Shown piece by piece: positions 1 to 5,605 of a DNA stretch of 16,906 bases. Origin of the DNA: JBGUVL01 sp045134375. GTDB lineage: Bacteria; Bacillota_I; Bacilli_A; Erysipelotrichales; Erysipelotrichaceae. A model generated the notes under the pieces. The model did not search any database and was not told where the DNA came from. It saw only the letters and a list, made by a program, of their open reading frames with translations. The translations under genes and the position numbers were made by a program. Positions within the stretch are counted from its first letter, which is position 1, and the number at the start of each line of letters is the position of its first letter. The stretch lies in contig JBGUVL010000043.1 of assembly GCA_045134375.1 (NCBI GenBank), positions 1 to 16,906 on the forward strand, given 5' to 3'.

Positions 1-939
1 TCAAGAGTAATCAATGGTTCAGAAGTAGTTCGTGAAGACACACGCTTGAAAGTTCAGCAAGCGATTGAAAAACTTGGCTATAAACCAAATGCAATTGCAC
101 AAGGTTTAGCATTACAAAAAACAACTACTATTGCATTAGTAGTACCTGAAGCGAGTTTTTATTATACCGGACAGATTATCAATGGTTTGATTGATGTCGC
201 TAAGATTTACAATTACAGCATTGTTTTACATACAACTACAGAAGGAATTAGCAAAACAAATGATATCATTGAAACGATAATCAAGTCTAGAGTAGATGGT
301 GTGATCATCTTTAATGATAAGTTAGCAAAAGAAGATTTAGAAACCTTAACGAATTACCAAGTTCCTATCGTTGTGATTGGTAATAAAATCATTGCTGATA
401 ATATTTGTTCTGTATATGTCGATTATTCGAAATTAATTTATGATTTTGTGAATAAATATATCAAAAAAGGAATTACTGATATAGCGTTGATCCAAGATCG
501 TAAAAATCCAGCCATGATTAAACAATTAAACGAAGGATTAAAGCAAGTCTTTGCTGACAATGGGTTGACCTTTGATCAATATATTGAAATTCCAAAGGAA
601 TATCGTTCATCCTATATGTTTTTAAAAGAATATTTTAAAACAAATAAACATGAATTGATTATTACTTACCGTGATTCCCAAGCGATGGCTGTTATTAATA
701 CGACAAAAGAATTAGGAATCGCTATTCCGGATGAAATGGAATTAATTTGTGTTCTTGATAGCAAATATAACGCTATGGCACGACCACAAATTTCTGGTTT
801 CAAGATTCCAGATTATGACTTAGGTGCAGTATCAATGCGTGTAATGACAAAGATGCTGCAAGATGATGGAGATGAAGAAGCTTATAATCGTAAAACAGAA
901 TTAAGTTATATTTATACTCCTAGAAAAACAACAAAATAG
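1..939 (+). CDS. ccpA: Catabolite control protein A-like LacI-family regulator (5' end outside window)
   Basis: The frame is open from base 1, so the true start lies upstream; about 20 N-terminal residues are missing compared with B. subtilis CcpA, and the visible 312 codons fit that family's length of about 334. The first visible residues (SRVINGSEVV) are the recognition part of the LacI helix-turn-helix, followed by the hinge segment GYKPNAIAQGLA, very close to CcpA's GYRPNAVARGLA. The rest is a periplasmic-binding-protein-like effector domain, ending with ARPQIS and YDLGAVSMR, which match CcpA's C-terminal part. A CcpA would bind cre sites together with HPr-Ser-P to control carbon metabolism. 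Location upstream of tyrS also resembles Bacillus. A different LacI paralogue cannot be excluded, because the usual DN pair near the C-terminal third (GFDN in CcpA) reads VLDS here. Confidence 0.8.
   Translation, partial: SRVINGSEVVREDTRLKVQQAIEKLGYKPNAIAQGLALQKTTTIALVVPEASFYYTGQIINGLIDVAKIYNYSIVLHTTTEGISKTNDIIETIIKSRVDGVIIFNDKLAKEDLETLTNYQVPIVVIGNKIIADNICSVYVDYSKLIYDFVNKYIKKGITDIALIQDRKNPAMIKQLNEGLKQVFADNGLTFDQYIEIPKEYRSSYMFLKEYFKTNKHELIITYRDSQAMAVINTTKELGIAIPDEMELICVLDSKYNAMARPQISGFKIPDYDLGAVSMRVMTKMLQDDGDEEAYNRKTELSYIYTPRKTTK
883..918 (+). promoter_or_regulatory. Candidate promoter(s) for the tyrS leader inside the end of ccpA
   Basis: The T-box leader begins within a few bases of the ccpA stop, so any separate tyrS promoter must lie inside ccpA. 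Two -10-like hexamers are visible, TATAAT at 883-888 and TATACT at 913-918. The second would start transcription near 925, just ahead of Stem I. Neither has a good TTGACA box at 17 bases, and read-through from ccpA is an equally simple explanation. Confidence 0.3.
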
Positions 940-940
940 A

Positions 941-1143
941 AGCGATGAAAAGAAATAGTAGCGGAACCCTTATGGCAAAGAGAGATGATGGTTGGTGTAA
1001 ATCATTCCATAAGATCAGTGAATACAACTTTGAGCTCCTCAATGGCGGATACAGCACGTTACGCTGAAAGCGCATATTCTTATTGATATGAACTAAGGTG
1101 GTACCGCGTATAATTACGTCCTTAGCAATAGGGACGTTTTTTT
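941..1143 (+). promoter_or_regulatory. T-box riboswitch (tRNA-Tyr) controlling tyrS
   Basis: The leader has the hallmarks of a T-box. Stem I pairs CTTATGG (969-975) with CCATAAG (1007-1013) and carries the AGAGAG and GGTTGGTG distal motifs (979-997). The specifier is read as TAC (tyrosine) at 1023-1025, in the context GAA-TAC-A. The T-box core AGGTGGTACCGCG is at 1096-1108. The TGGT bulge at 1099-1102 would pair with an ACCA tRNA end, fitting the A discriminator of tRNA-Tyr. CTAAGG (1093-1098) pairs with CCTTAG (1120-1125) to close the antiterminator and excludes the terminator stem that shares bases 1120-1121. Uncharged tRNA-Tyr would therefore allow tyrS transcription. Confidence 0.93.
1116..1143 (+). 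terminator. T-box regulated intrinsic terminator
   Basis: ACGTCC (1116-1121) pairs with GGACGT (1132-1137) and is followed by a T run (1137-1143). It is mutually exclusive with the antiterminator because C1120 and C1121 are used by both helices. Confidence 0.9.
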
Positions 1144-1166
1144 ATTGAAAGAAAGGATTAAAAGAA

Positions 1167-2393
1167 ATGAAAATTTATGATGAATTAGTTTGGAGAGGTT
1201 TAATCAAAGATTCTAGTTCTCCAAAAATTAAAGATTTATTAAACAATGAAAGTGTTACCTTTTATATTGGGACAGATCCTACTGGCGATAGTTTGCATAT
1301 TGGTCACTATTCTTCATTTTTAATATCAAAACGTTTGAAACAAGCAGGCCACAATCCTATTTTATTAGTAGGAGGAGGAACTGGTTTGATTGGTGATCCA
1401 AAACCAAATGCGGAAAGAGCAATGATTTCAAAAGAGGAAGTTGCTCGCAATTTTGAATGTTTAAAGAAACAAGCACAGGATGTTTTTGGCTTTGAAGTAG
1501 TGAATAACTATGATTGGATAAAAGATATTAATACAATTGATTTTTTAAGAGATTATGGTAAGTTTTTCAATATTAACTATATGTTAAATAAAGATATCGT
1601 ATCACGACGACTAGATGAAGGAATTACATATACTGAATTTTCTTATATGATTTTACAGGCGTTAGATTTTTTGCATCTATATGAAACAAGAAATTGTATT
1701 ATGCAGGTAGCAGGGCAGGATCAATGGGGTAATATTACTGCAGGAATCGAATTGATAAGAAAGAAAATCGGAAAAGAAGCCTATGCATTTACTATGCCTT
1801 TAGTAACAAAAGCAGATGGAACAAAATTTGGCAAAAGTGAAGGGAAGGCAATTTGGCTTGATAAAAATAAAACTTCTTCCTATGAACTATATCAATTCTT
1901 AGTTAATAGTGAAGATAGTAAAGTGATTGATTATTTGAAAGCTTTGACCTTCTTATCAAAAGAGGAAATTGAAATATTAGAAGAAAAAGTAAAAACGGAG
2001 CCACATCGTAGAGAAGCACAAAAAGCGTTAGCTAGAGCCGTTGTTTGTGATTTGCATGGAAATAAAGAATTGGAAAAAGCAGAAAAAATTACGGCGGCTT
2101 TATTTAAAGGTGATATTAAATCGTTAAGTGAAGAAGAGATTAAGGATGCAATGGCTGGACTTGATCAAGTAGAAATAGATTCTGGATTAAATTTGGTCGA
2201 TGCGATTACTACAGCTAAAATAGCTTCTAGTAAAAGAGAAGCGAGAGAATGGATTTCTGCGGGAAGTATCCAAATCAATGGAGAAAAAATCAAAGATTTT
2301 GATTATTGTATTAATGATAGTAGTACTATTGTGGATAATAAACTAATTGTAAAACGTGGTAAAAGAAATTATTATGTGATTAAAATAAAATAA
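1167..2393 (+). CDS. tyrS: Tyrosyl-tRNA synthetase
   Basis: This class I aminoacyl-tRNA synthetase charges tRNA-Tyr with tyrosine in the cytosol. The 408-residue product has the usual bacterial TyrRS length. The HIGH signature is at residues 44-47 (DSLHIGHYSS). The KMSKS-equivalent is KFGKSEGKA around residues 225-233, with the tyrosine-binding AGQDQWGN segment upstream. A C-terminal S4-like RNA-binding domain is visible (AREWISAGSIQING, about residues 355-370). The ATG at 1167 has an AAAGGA ribosome site at 1152-1157. The gene lies directly behind a tyrosine T-box and ends in a strong terminator, so it is a monocistronic unit controlled by tRNA-Tyr charging. Confidence 0.97.
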   Translation: MKIYDELVWRGLIKDSSSPKIKDLLNNESVTFYIGTDPTGDSLHIGHYSSFLISKRLKQAGHNPILLVGGGTGLIGDPKPNAERAMISKEEVARNFECLKKQAQDVFGFEVVNNYDWIKDINTIDFLRDYGKFFNINYMLNKDIVSRRLDEGITYTEFSYMILQALDFLHLYETRNCIMQVAGQDQWGNITAGIELIRKKIGKEAYAFTMPLVTKADGTKFGKSEGKAIWLDKNKTSSYELYQFLVNSEDSKVIDYLKALTFLSKEEIEILEEKVKTEPHRREAQKALARAVVCDLHGNKELEKAEKITAALFKGDIKSLSEEEIKDAMAGLDQVEIDSGLNLVDAITTAKIASSKREAREWISAGSIQINGEKIKDFDYCINDSSTIVDNKLIVKRGKRNYYVIKIK

Positions 2394-2400
2394 TAGAAAA

Positions 2401-2437
2401 AGTTCTTTGATGTTTATTAAAATCAAAGAACTTTTTT
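2401..2437 (+). terminator. Intrinsic terminator after tyrS
   Basis: AGTTCTTTGA (2401-2410) and TCAAAGAACT (2423-2432) form a perfect 10-bp stem with a 12-base loop, followed by six T (2432-2437). Confidence 0.92.
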
Positions 2438-2452
2438 ATTGTGAACAGTTTT

Positions 2453-2482
2453 GAACTTTTTGGTTTCTTTTTGCATATTATG
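2453..2482 (+). promoter_or_regulatory. Candidate SigK-like promoter for the dipicolinate operon
   Basis: An AAC-containing -35 (GAACT, 2453-2457), a 16-base spacer and CATATTATG (2474-2482) resemble the SigK pattern mACm-N16-CATAnnnTA, with TG in place of the final TA. SigK drives the equivalent spoVF operon in B. subtilis. The implied start near 2489 would leave a leader of only about nine bases and would cut into the AGGTGAT ribosome site. SigE- or SigG-type recognition of the CATATTA core is also possible. Confidence 0.35.
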
Positions 2483-2497
2483 AGTTAGGTGATCAAC

Positions 2498-3199
2498 ATG
2501 ATTTATATTTATGTAAATTCGCTTAGAATGGCATATTTACAGCGTCTATTAAAAGCAAAAACGTTAGAGGATGCTTCTTTACTGCAGAGAGGAGATACTA
2601 TCATTCTTCCCATATTAAATCAAAGGGAACGTAAAATTCCACTACGGAAAGGAAAGCTAACACTTTCTGCTCTAAAAGGATATCGTATCTTTATGCCATT
2701 TCCTTATGAATTTATTTCAGAACATAATGAAGTATATTACTATCTTCGTGATGAAAAAGTGAAGGAAAGAAATGCATCTTTAACGGCAATGGGAATGCTA
2801 TCTTTTTTAGGAACAATTCCAATTACCTTTCATCAAAACGATTTTGATGTTATAGGAATAGGGTGTTGTGGTAGTAAAATAACTAGCTTATTACAAACAT
2901 TGGGTTGCAAAGTGAAAATGATTTCACATAGTAGACGAGAAGATTGTATTAGCTATGACCATTATCATAAGATTAAAAAAGCTGATATCATCATCAATAC
3001 TGCTCCTATTTGGTTGTTTGAAAAAGATGACTTTTATGATACAAGAGCTATCATTGATCTTTCGAGTGAAAAATGTGTAAAATGCGCGCAAAGTGATGTT
3101 GAAATACTCTATCCGGGGTCACTTCCAGAAAAATATTTTCCATATGCGTCAGCTGCAGTGATTTATGATTACATCATGGAGGTGCTCAATGAGAAATAA
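2498..3199 (+). CDS. dpaA: Dipicolinate synthase subunit A (SpoVFA), short and divergent
   Basis: With DpaB this subunit oxidises dihydrodipicolinate to dipicolinic acid in the mother cell, for export to the spore core. The C-terminal half is a Rossmann domain with GIGCCG (GxGxxG), then INTAPIW, a predicted strand IIDLSS, and the PGSLPEKYFPYASA segment that corresponds to PGLPGIVAPKTA in B. subtilis. The region before it (RNASLTAMGML) aligns with the YNSIPTVEGTI region. I take the ATG at 2498 (233 residues) because AGGTGAT at 2487-2493 is well placed for it; an in-frame GTG at 2489 would add three residues. The family protein in B. subtilis is about 297 residues, so the N-terminal domain is reduced. 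It overlaps dpaB by 11 bases. The family call rests on domain order and context. Confidence 0.82.
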   Translation: MIYIYVNSLRMAYLQRLLKAKTLEDASLLQRGDTIILPILNQRERKIPLRKGKLTLSALKGYRIFMPFPYEFISEHNEVYYYLRDEKVKERNASLTAMGMLSFLGTIPITFHQNDFDVIGIGCCGSKITSLLQTLGCKVKMISHSRREDCISYDHYHKIKKADIIINTAPIWLFEKDDFYDTRAIIDLSSEKCVKCAQSDVEILYPGSLPEKYFPYASAAVIYDYIMEVLNEK

Positions 3200-3773
3200 G
3201 AAAATTTTATTTGGCATATGTGGTTCTTTTTGTAATCACGCTTATATTTTATCGCAACTAAAATCATTGTGTATCAGCAATGATATCCAAATTATCGTCA
3301 GTAAAAATGTATATGAGATGGATACTCGTTTTCATAAAGTGAATTCATTTCTTGATGAATTAGAGCAAATTAGTGGAAATGAAGTTTGGCATACATTACA
3401 AGAAGCAGAACGGGTAGGACCGATGAATTGTTTTGATCTGTATGTGATTGCACCATTAACAAGTACTATGTTATCACGATTAAAAAATGGTATTTATGAT
3501 AGCCCAATTTCGTTAGCTGCAAAAGCGATGCTACGTAATGATAAAGATATCGTAGTAGGAATCGCAAGTAATGATGTTTTAGGAATTAGCGGTGCTAATT
3601 TATTTATGTTACTAAATTATAAGCATTTTTATGCTGTTCCATTTTATCAAGATAATCCCTATTTAAAGCCGAATAGTTTAGTCAGTGAATGGGATTTATT
3701 GGAAGATACCATGGATTATGCGTTAAATAAAAAACAAATTCAACCATTGTTCTTAGAAAGGCATGTCGAATGA
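3189..3773 (+). CDS. dpaB: Dipicolinate synthase subunit B (SpoVFB)
   Basis: This is the flavoprotein-like subunit of dipicolinate synthase, about 194 residues against about 200 in B. subtilis. It has the N-terminal nucleotide-binding loop GICGSFCNHA, the central VIAPLTSTMLSRLKNGIYDS and SLAAKAMLRN segments, and GIASNDVLGISGANL followed by PFYQDNPYLKPNSLVS. All of these track B. subtilis SpoVFB closely. The ATG at 3189 is chosen over an upstream in-frame ATG at 3165 because GGAGGTG (3178-3184) sits at the right distance. It overlaps the end of dpaA by 11 bases and its own stop overlaps the dapA start (ATGA), so the three genes are translationally coupled. Confidence 0.93.
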   Translation: MRNKKILFGICGSFCNHAYILSQLKSLCISNDIQIIVSKNVYEMDTRFHKVNSFLDELEQISGNEVWHTLQEAERVGPMNCFDLYVIAPLTSTMLSRLKNGIYDSPISLAAKAMLRNDKDIVVGIASNDVLGISGANLFMLLNYKHFYAVPFYQDNPYLKPNSLVSEWDLLEDTMDYALNKKQIQPLFLERHVE

Positions 3774-4609
3774 AAACAATATATACTGCATTAATTACCC
3801 CTTTTCACACAGATGGAAGCATTGATTTTATTGGTCTTGAAAAAATAATAGAGGATCAAATCAATGATGGAGTTGATGGATTTATTGTTAATGGAACTAC
3901 TGCAGAATGTCTTAGCTTAACCGATGAGGAACAGTTTTTACTCCTTGATTTTGTATGTGAAAAAGTGCAAGGGAAAGTGGCCATTTATTTTGGTTGTGGA
4001 TGTAGTGATACACTACAAACATTAAAAAAAGCAAAAAAAGCACAAAACTATCCCATAGATGGACTTTTGATTGTAACTCCTTATTACAATAAACCCAATC
4101 AAGAAGGATTGTATCAACATTATGTAACAATAGCGCATAACGTGAATTTACCTATTATCCTTTATCAAGTAGAAAGTCGAACCGGTGTTGTTTTTGAGAT
4201 TGAGACTTTACAGCGAATATGTAAGGAATGTCCCTCTATTTTTGCGCTAAAATATGCTTCGAAAGATATTGTATTTGCCAAAAAAATTCGAAACGAGATG
4301 AAAACTCTTACGTTATTTTGTGGCGATGATTCCATGATTAAAGAATGCGATGAAATAGGGATGGATGGTATTATTAGTGTGACATCTCATATTGCATTAC
4401 CTCTTATGAAAAAGTATTATAGCCAACAAGATAAGGATTTGGTATTTTTCCTTCAAAGGATTGCAAAATTTGCATTTTTACAATCCAATCCCTCTGGCAT
4501 TAAATATTTATTATCAAAACATTATGGCATCAATGATGTCATGCGACTGCCTTTGGTCGGCTATACAAATGAAAATAAACGATTCGTTGATAGTTATTTC
4601 GACACATAA
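3770..4609 (+). CDS. dapA: 4-hydroxy-tetrahydrodipicolinate synthase, probably serving dipicolinate synthesis
   Basis: DapA condenses pyruvate with aspartate semialdehyde, giving the precursor of dihydrodipicolinate for lysine, peptidoglycan and DPA. The 279-residue TIM barrel keeps the Schiff-base lysine K161 (ALKYAS), the TT pair at 43-44, Y105/Y106 (PYYNKP), Y132 and R137 (SRTG). The usual GTTGE and YNVPSRTG motifs read GTTAE and YQVESRTG here, and the 75-79 loop is GCGCS rather than the common GTGSN. Its ATGA overlap with dpaB places it in the same transcript, as dapA-type genes lie in the spoVF cluster of B. subtilis. A related lyase of the same family (for example N-acetylneuraminate lyase) is less likely given this context. 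No terminator is seen after it. Confidence 0.85.
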   Translation: MKTIYTALITPFHTDGSIDFIGLEKIIEDQINDGVDGFIVNGTTAECLSLTDEEQFLLLDFVCEKVQGKVAIYFGCGCSDTLQTLKKAKKAQNYPIDGLLIVTPYYNKPNQEGLYQHYVTIAHNVNLPIILYQVESRTGVVFEIETLQRICKECPSIFALKYASKDIVFAKKIRNEMKTLTLFCGDDSMIKECDEIGMDGIISVTSHIALPLMKKYYSQQDKDLVFFLQRIAKFAFLQSNPSGIKYLLSKHYGINDVMRLPLVGYTNENKRFVDSYFDT

Positions 4610-4630
4610 TGCTTTTTAAGATTCTATAAT
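4598..4630 (+). promoter_or_regulatory. Candidate promoter for cse60
   Basis: A perfect TATAAT lies at 4625-4630, only six bases before the cse60 ATG, so the predicted start of transcription falls at or next to the start codon. A -35-like TCGACA (4599-4604) lies 20 bases upstream; the overlapping TTCGACA (4598-4604) equals the reverse complement of the Spo0A-box core TGTCGAA. A SigE reading (ACATAAT then CTATAATA, spacing 13) is also possible but weaker. Confidence 0.4.
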
Positions 4631-4636
4631 AGTATT

Positions 4637-4807
4637 ATGAAAGTAAAAATATTTGATGAACAGCATGAATTAGATTTAGAAGAAGATATCAATTTATTTT
4701 TAGAAGAAGAACAATTAAAAGTAATTGCGATACACTTTTCAACCGCTGCATTTAGTAATGAAGGAGAACAAATTTTTTGTTTTAGTGCAATGATCATTTA
4801 TGAATAA
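4637..4807 (+). CDS. cse60: Cse60-family sporulation protein (56 aa)
   Basis: The frame encodes 56 residues, beginning MKVKIFDEQHELDLEEDIN and ending EQIFCFSAMIIYE. The VKIFDE..HE.DLEE.IN..L start and the QI.CFSAMI end match my recollection of the small Cse60 family, known in B. subtilis as a SigE-controlled gene of unknown biochemical role. No signal peptide or membrane segment is visible, so a small acidic cytosolic (mother-cell) protein is expected. There is no Shine-Dalgarno sequence before the ATG: the upstream bases are AT-only apart from one G. The stop codon overlaps the -35 of the candidate promoter for the next gene. Confidence 0.8.
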   Translation: MKVKIFDEQHELDLEEDINLFLEEEQLKVIAIHFSTAAFSNEGEQIFCFSAMIIYE

Positions 4808-4831
4808 AGAAACAAAGAACCTATCATATTA
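4801..4831 (+). promoter_or_regulatory. Candidate SigG-type promoter for the DUF1540 gene
   Basis: TGAATA (4801-4806), an 18-base spacer and CATATTA (4825-4831) match the forespore SigG pattern TGAATA-N17/18-CATACTA with one mismatch. The -35 overlaps the cse60 stop codon. The implied start near 4838 would leave most of the GGAGGTGG ribosome site (4837-4844). Confidence 0.45.
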
Positions 4832-4848
4832 ATAATGGAGGTGGATTT

Positions 4849-5004
4849 ATGGCTAAAACAAAAATTTTATGCAATGTTTCAAACTGTGAATTTTATGAAA
4901 ATCAAGAATGCCATGCACAAACGATTTCTGTTTGTTGTGACAATTGTATTTGTCCTACTTGTTCTCATGAAACAGCATGTAAATCTTTCCGAGCTACAAA
5001 ATGA
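4849..5004 (+). CDS. Cysteine-rich DUF1540 protein (51 aa)
   Basis: This 51-residue protein has nine cysteines. The frame C-N-V-x-x-C...C-H-A-x-x-I-x-V (residues 8-28) and the end T-A-C-K-S-F (43-47) fit DUF1540, a short likely metal-binding domain common in spore-forming Bacillota and of unknown function. Between them is an extra cluster, CCDNCICPTC (29-38), that the basic domain does not usually contain as I know it. The ATG has a strong GGAGGTGG ribosome site seven to twelve bases upstream. The gene follows cse60 by 41 bases and ends in its own terminator, which suggests a small spore-related unit. Confidence 0.8.
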   Translation: MAKTKILCNVSNCEFYENQECHAQTISVCCDNCICPTCSHETACKSFRATK

Positions 5005-5020
5005 CAGGAAGTAATCTTTA

Positions 5021-5050
5021 AATAACGATAGGAATATCGTTATTTTTTTT
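5021..5050 (+). terminator. Intrinsic terminator after the DUF1540 gene
   Basis: AATAACGATA (5021-5030) and TATCGTTATT (5035-5044) form a perfect 10-bp stem capped by a GGAA tetraloop, followed by a T run to 5050. Confidence 0.92.
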
Positions 5051-5056
5051 GTTTTA

Positions 5057-5065
5057 TGTTATAAT
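5057..5065 (+). promoter_or_regulatory. Extended -10 promoter for the lipoprotein-murJ operon
   Basis: TG-T-TATAAT (5057-5065) is a perfect extended -10. There is no convincing -35 (TCGTTA at 17 bases). It lies directly behind the terminator and 18 bases before the ATG at 5084. Confidence 0.65.
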
Positions 5066-5083
5066 GCAAACGAGGTGTTTTCT

Positions 5084-5605
5084 ATGAGAAACAAAGGAAT
5101 CAAGCTTTTCACTATATTATTGTTGTTACTAAGTGCTTGTGGTAATAACGATATCAGTGAAGAACAGACTAGAATTTACGATGGATTTAAAGAATTGCTT
5201 TTGAATAATGGAGAATTGGTATCAAGCAACATTCCTTTTGATTATCACATTGATGTGAAAGAAAAAGGTGATAAATATTTATATGAAGTTACGATTGATC
5301 ATCCTCGTATTGCAATGAAATCCATTCAAATGTTAGTATTGAATCCAGAAGATCTTTCTACCGATTACATTTCTTCCTCAAAAGGGATATTTGATGAAAA
5401 GACTTATCATATGATTCCTAATCAGGAGAACACAATAGATGGCTATATGAAAAGTCTTTCTTTAGAAGGAGTTTCTTCTCAAAAAGATTTTAAGGTGTTT
5501 GCGATGGTTTCATGGAAAGATGGAAATGGTTTAAATCAAACACAAGCATATTTTTCGTTCAATGTAGTCAACATGGAAGATGTGAAGGCAGGTAGTCGTT
5601 CATGA
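5084..5605 (+). CDS. Unrecognised lipoprotein translationally coupled to MurJ
   Basis: I do not recognise the family. The first 19 residues form a lipoprotein signal peptide: basic MRNKGIK, a hydrophobic run and the lipobox LSAC with the acylated cysteine at 19. The mature part (about 155 residues) is soluble, with alternating polar and aromatic residues suggesting beta strands and no obvious catalytic motif. It should sit on the outer face of the membrane. The ATG at 5084 is preferred over an in-frame GTG at 5075 because GAGGTG (5072-5077) is its ribosome site. Its stop overlaps the flippase start (ATGA at 5602-5605), so the two are co-expressed and may act together; that partnership is inference. 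Confidence 0.85.
   Translation: MRNKGIKLFTILLLLLSACGNNDISEEQTRIYDGFKELLLNNGELVSSNIPFDYHIDVKEKGDKYLYEVTIDHPRIAMKSIQMLVLNPEDLSTDYISSSKGIFDEKTYHMIPNQENTIDGYMKSLSLEGVSSQKDFKVFAMVSWKDGNGLNQTQAYFSFNVVNMEDVKAGSRS

Noticed and set aside
2489..2497. GTG at 2489 as the start of dpaA
   Set aside because: The AGGTGAT ribosome site overlaps this codon and is correctly placed for the ATG at 2498.
3165..3188. ATG at 3165 as the start of dpaB
   Set aside because: The eight extra residues come from the dpaA 3' end, have no ribosome site and do not match the family; ATG 3189 follows GGAGGTG.
3764..3770. Spo0A box TGTCGAA at the dpaB/dapA junction
   Set aside because: It lies in coding sequence inside a coupled operon with no promoter elements; it shows that this heptamer occurs by chance in the window.
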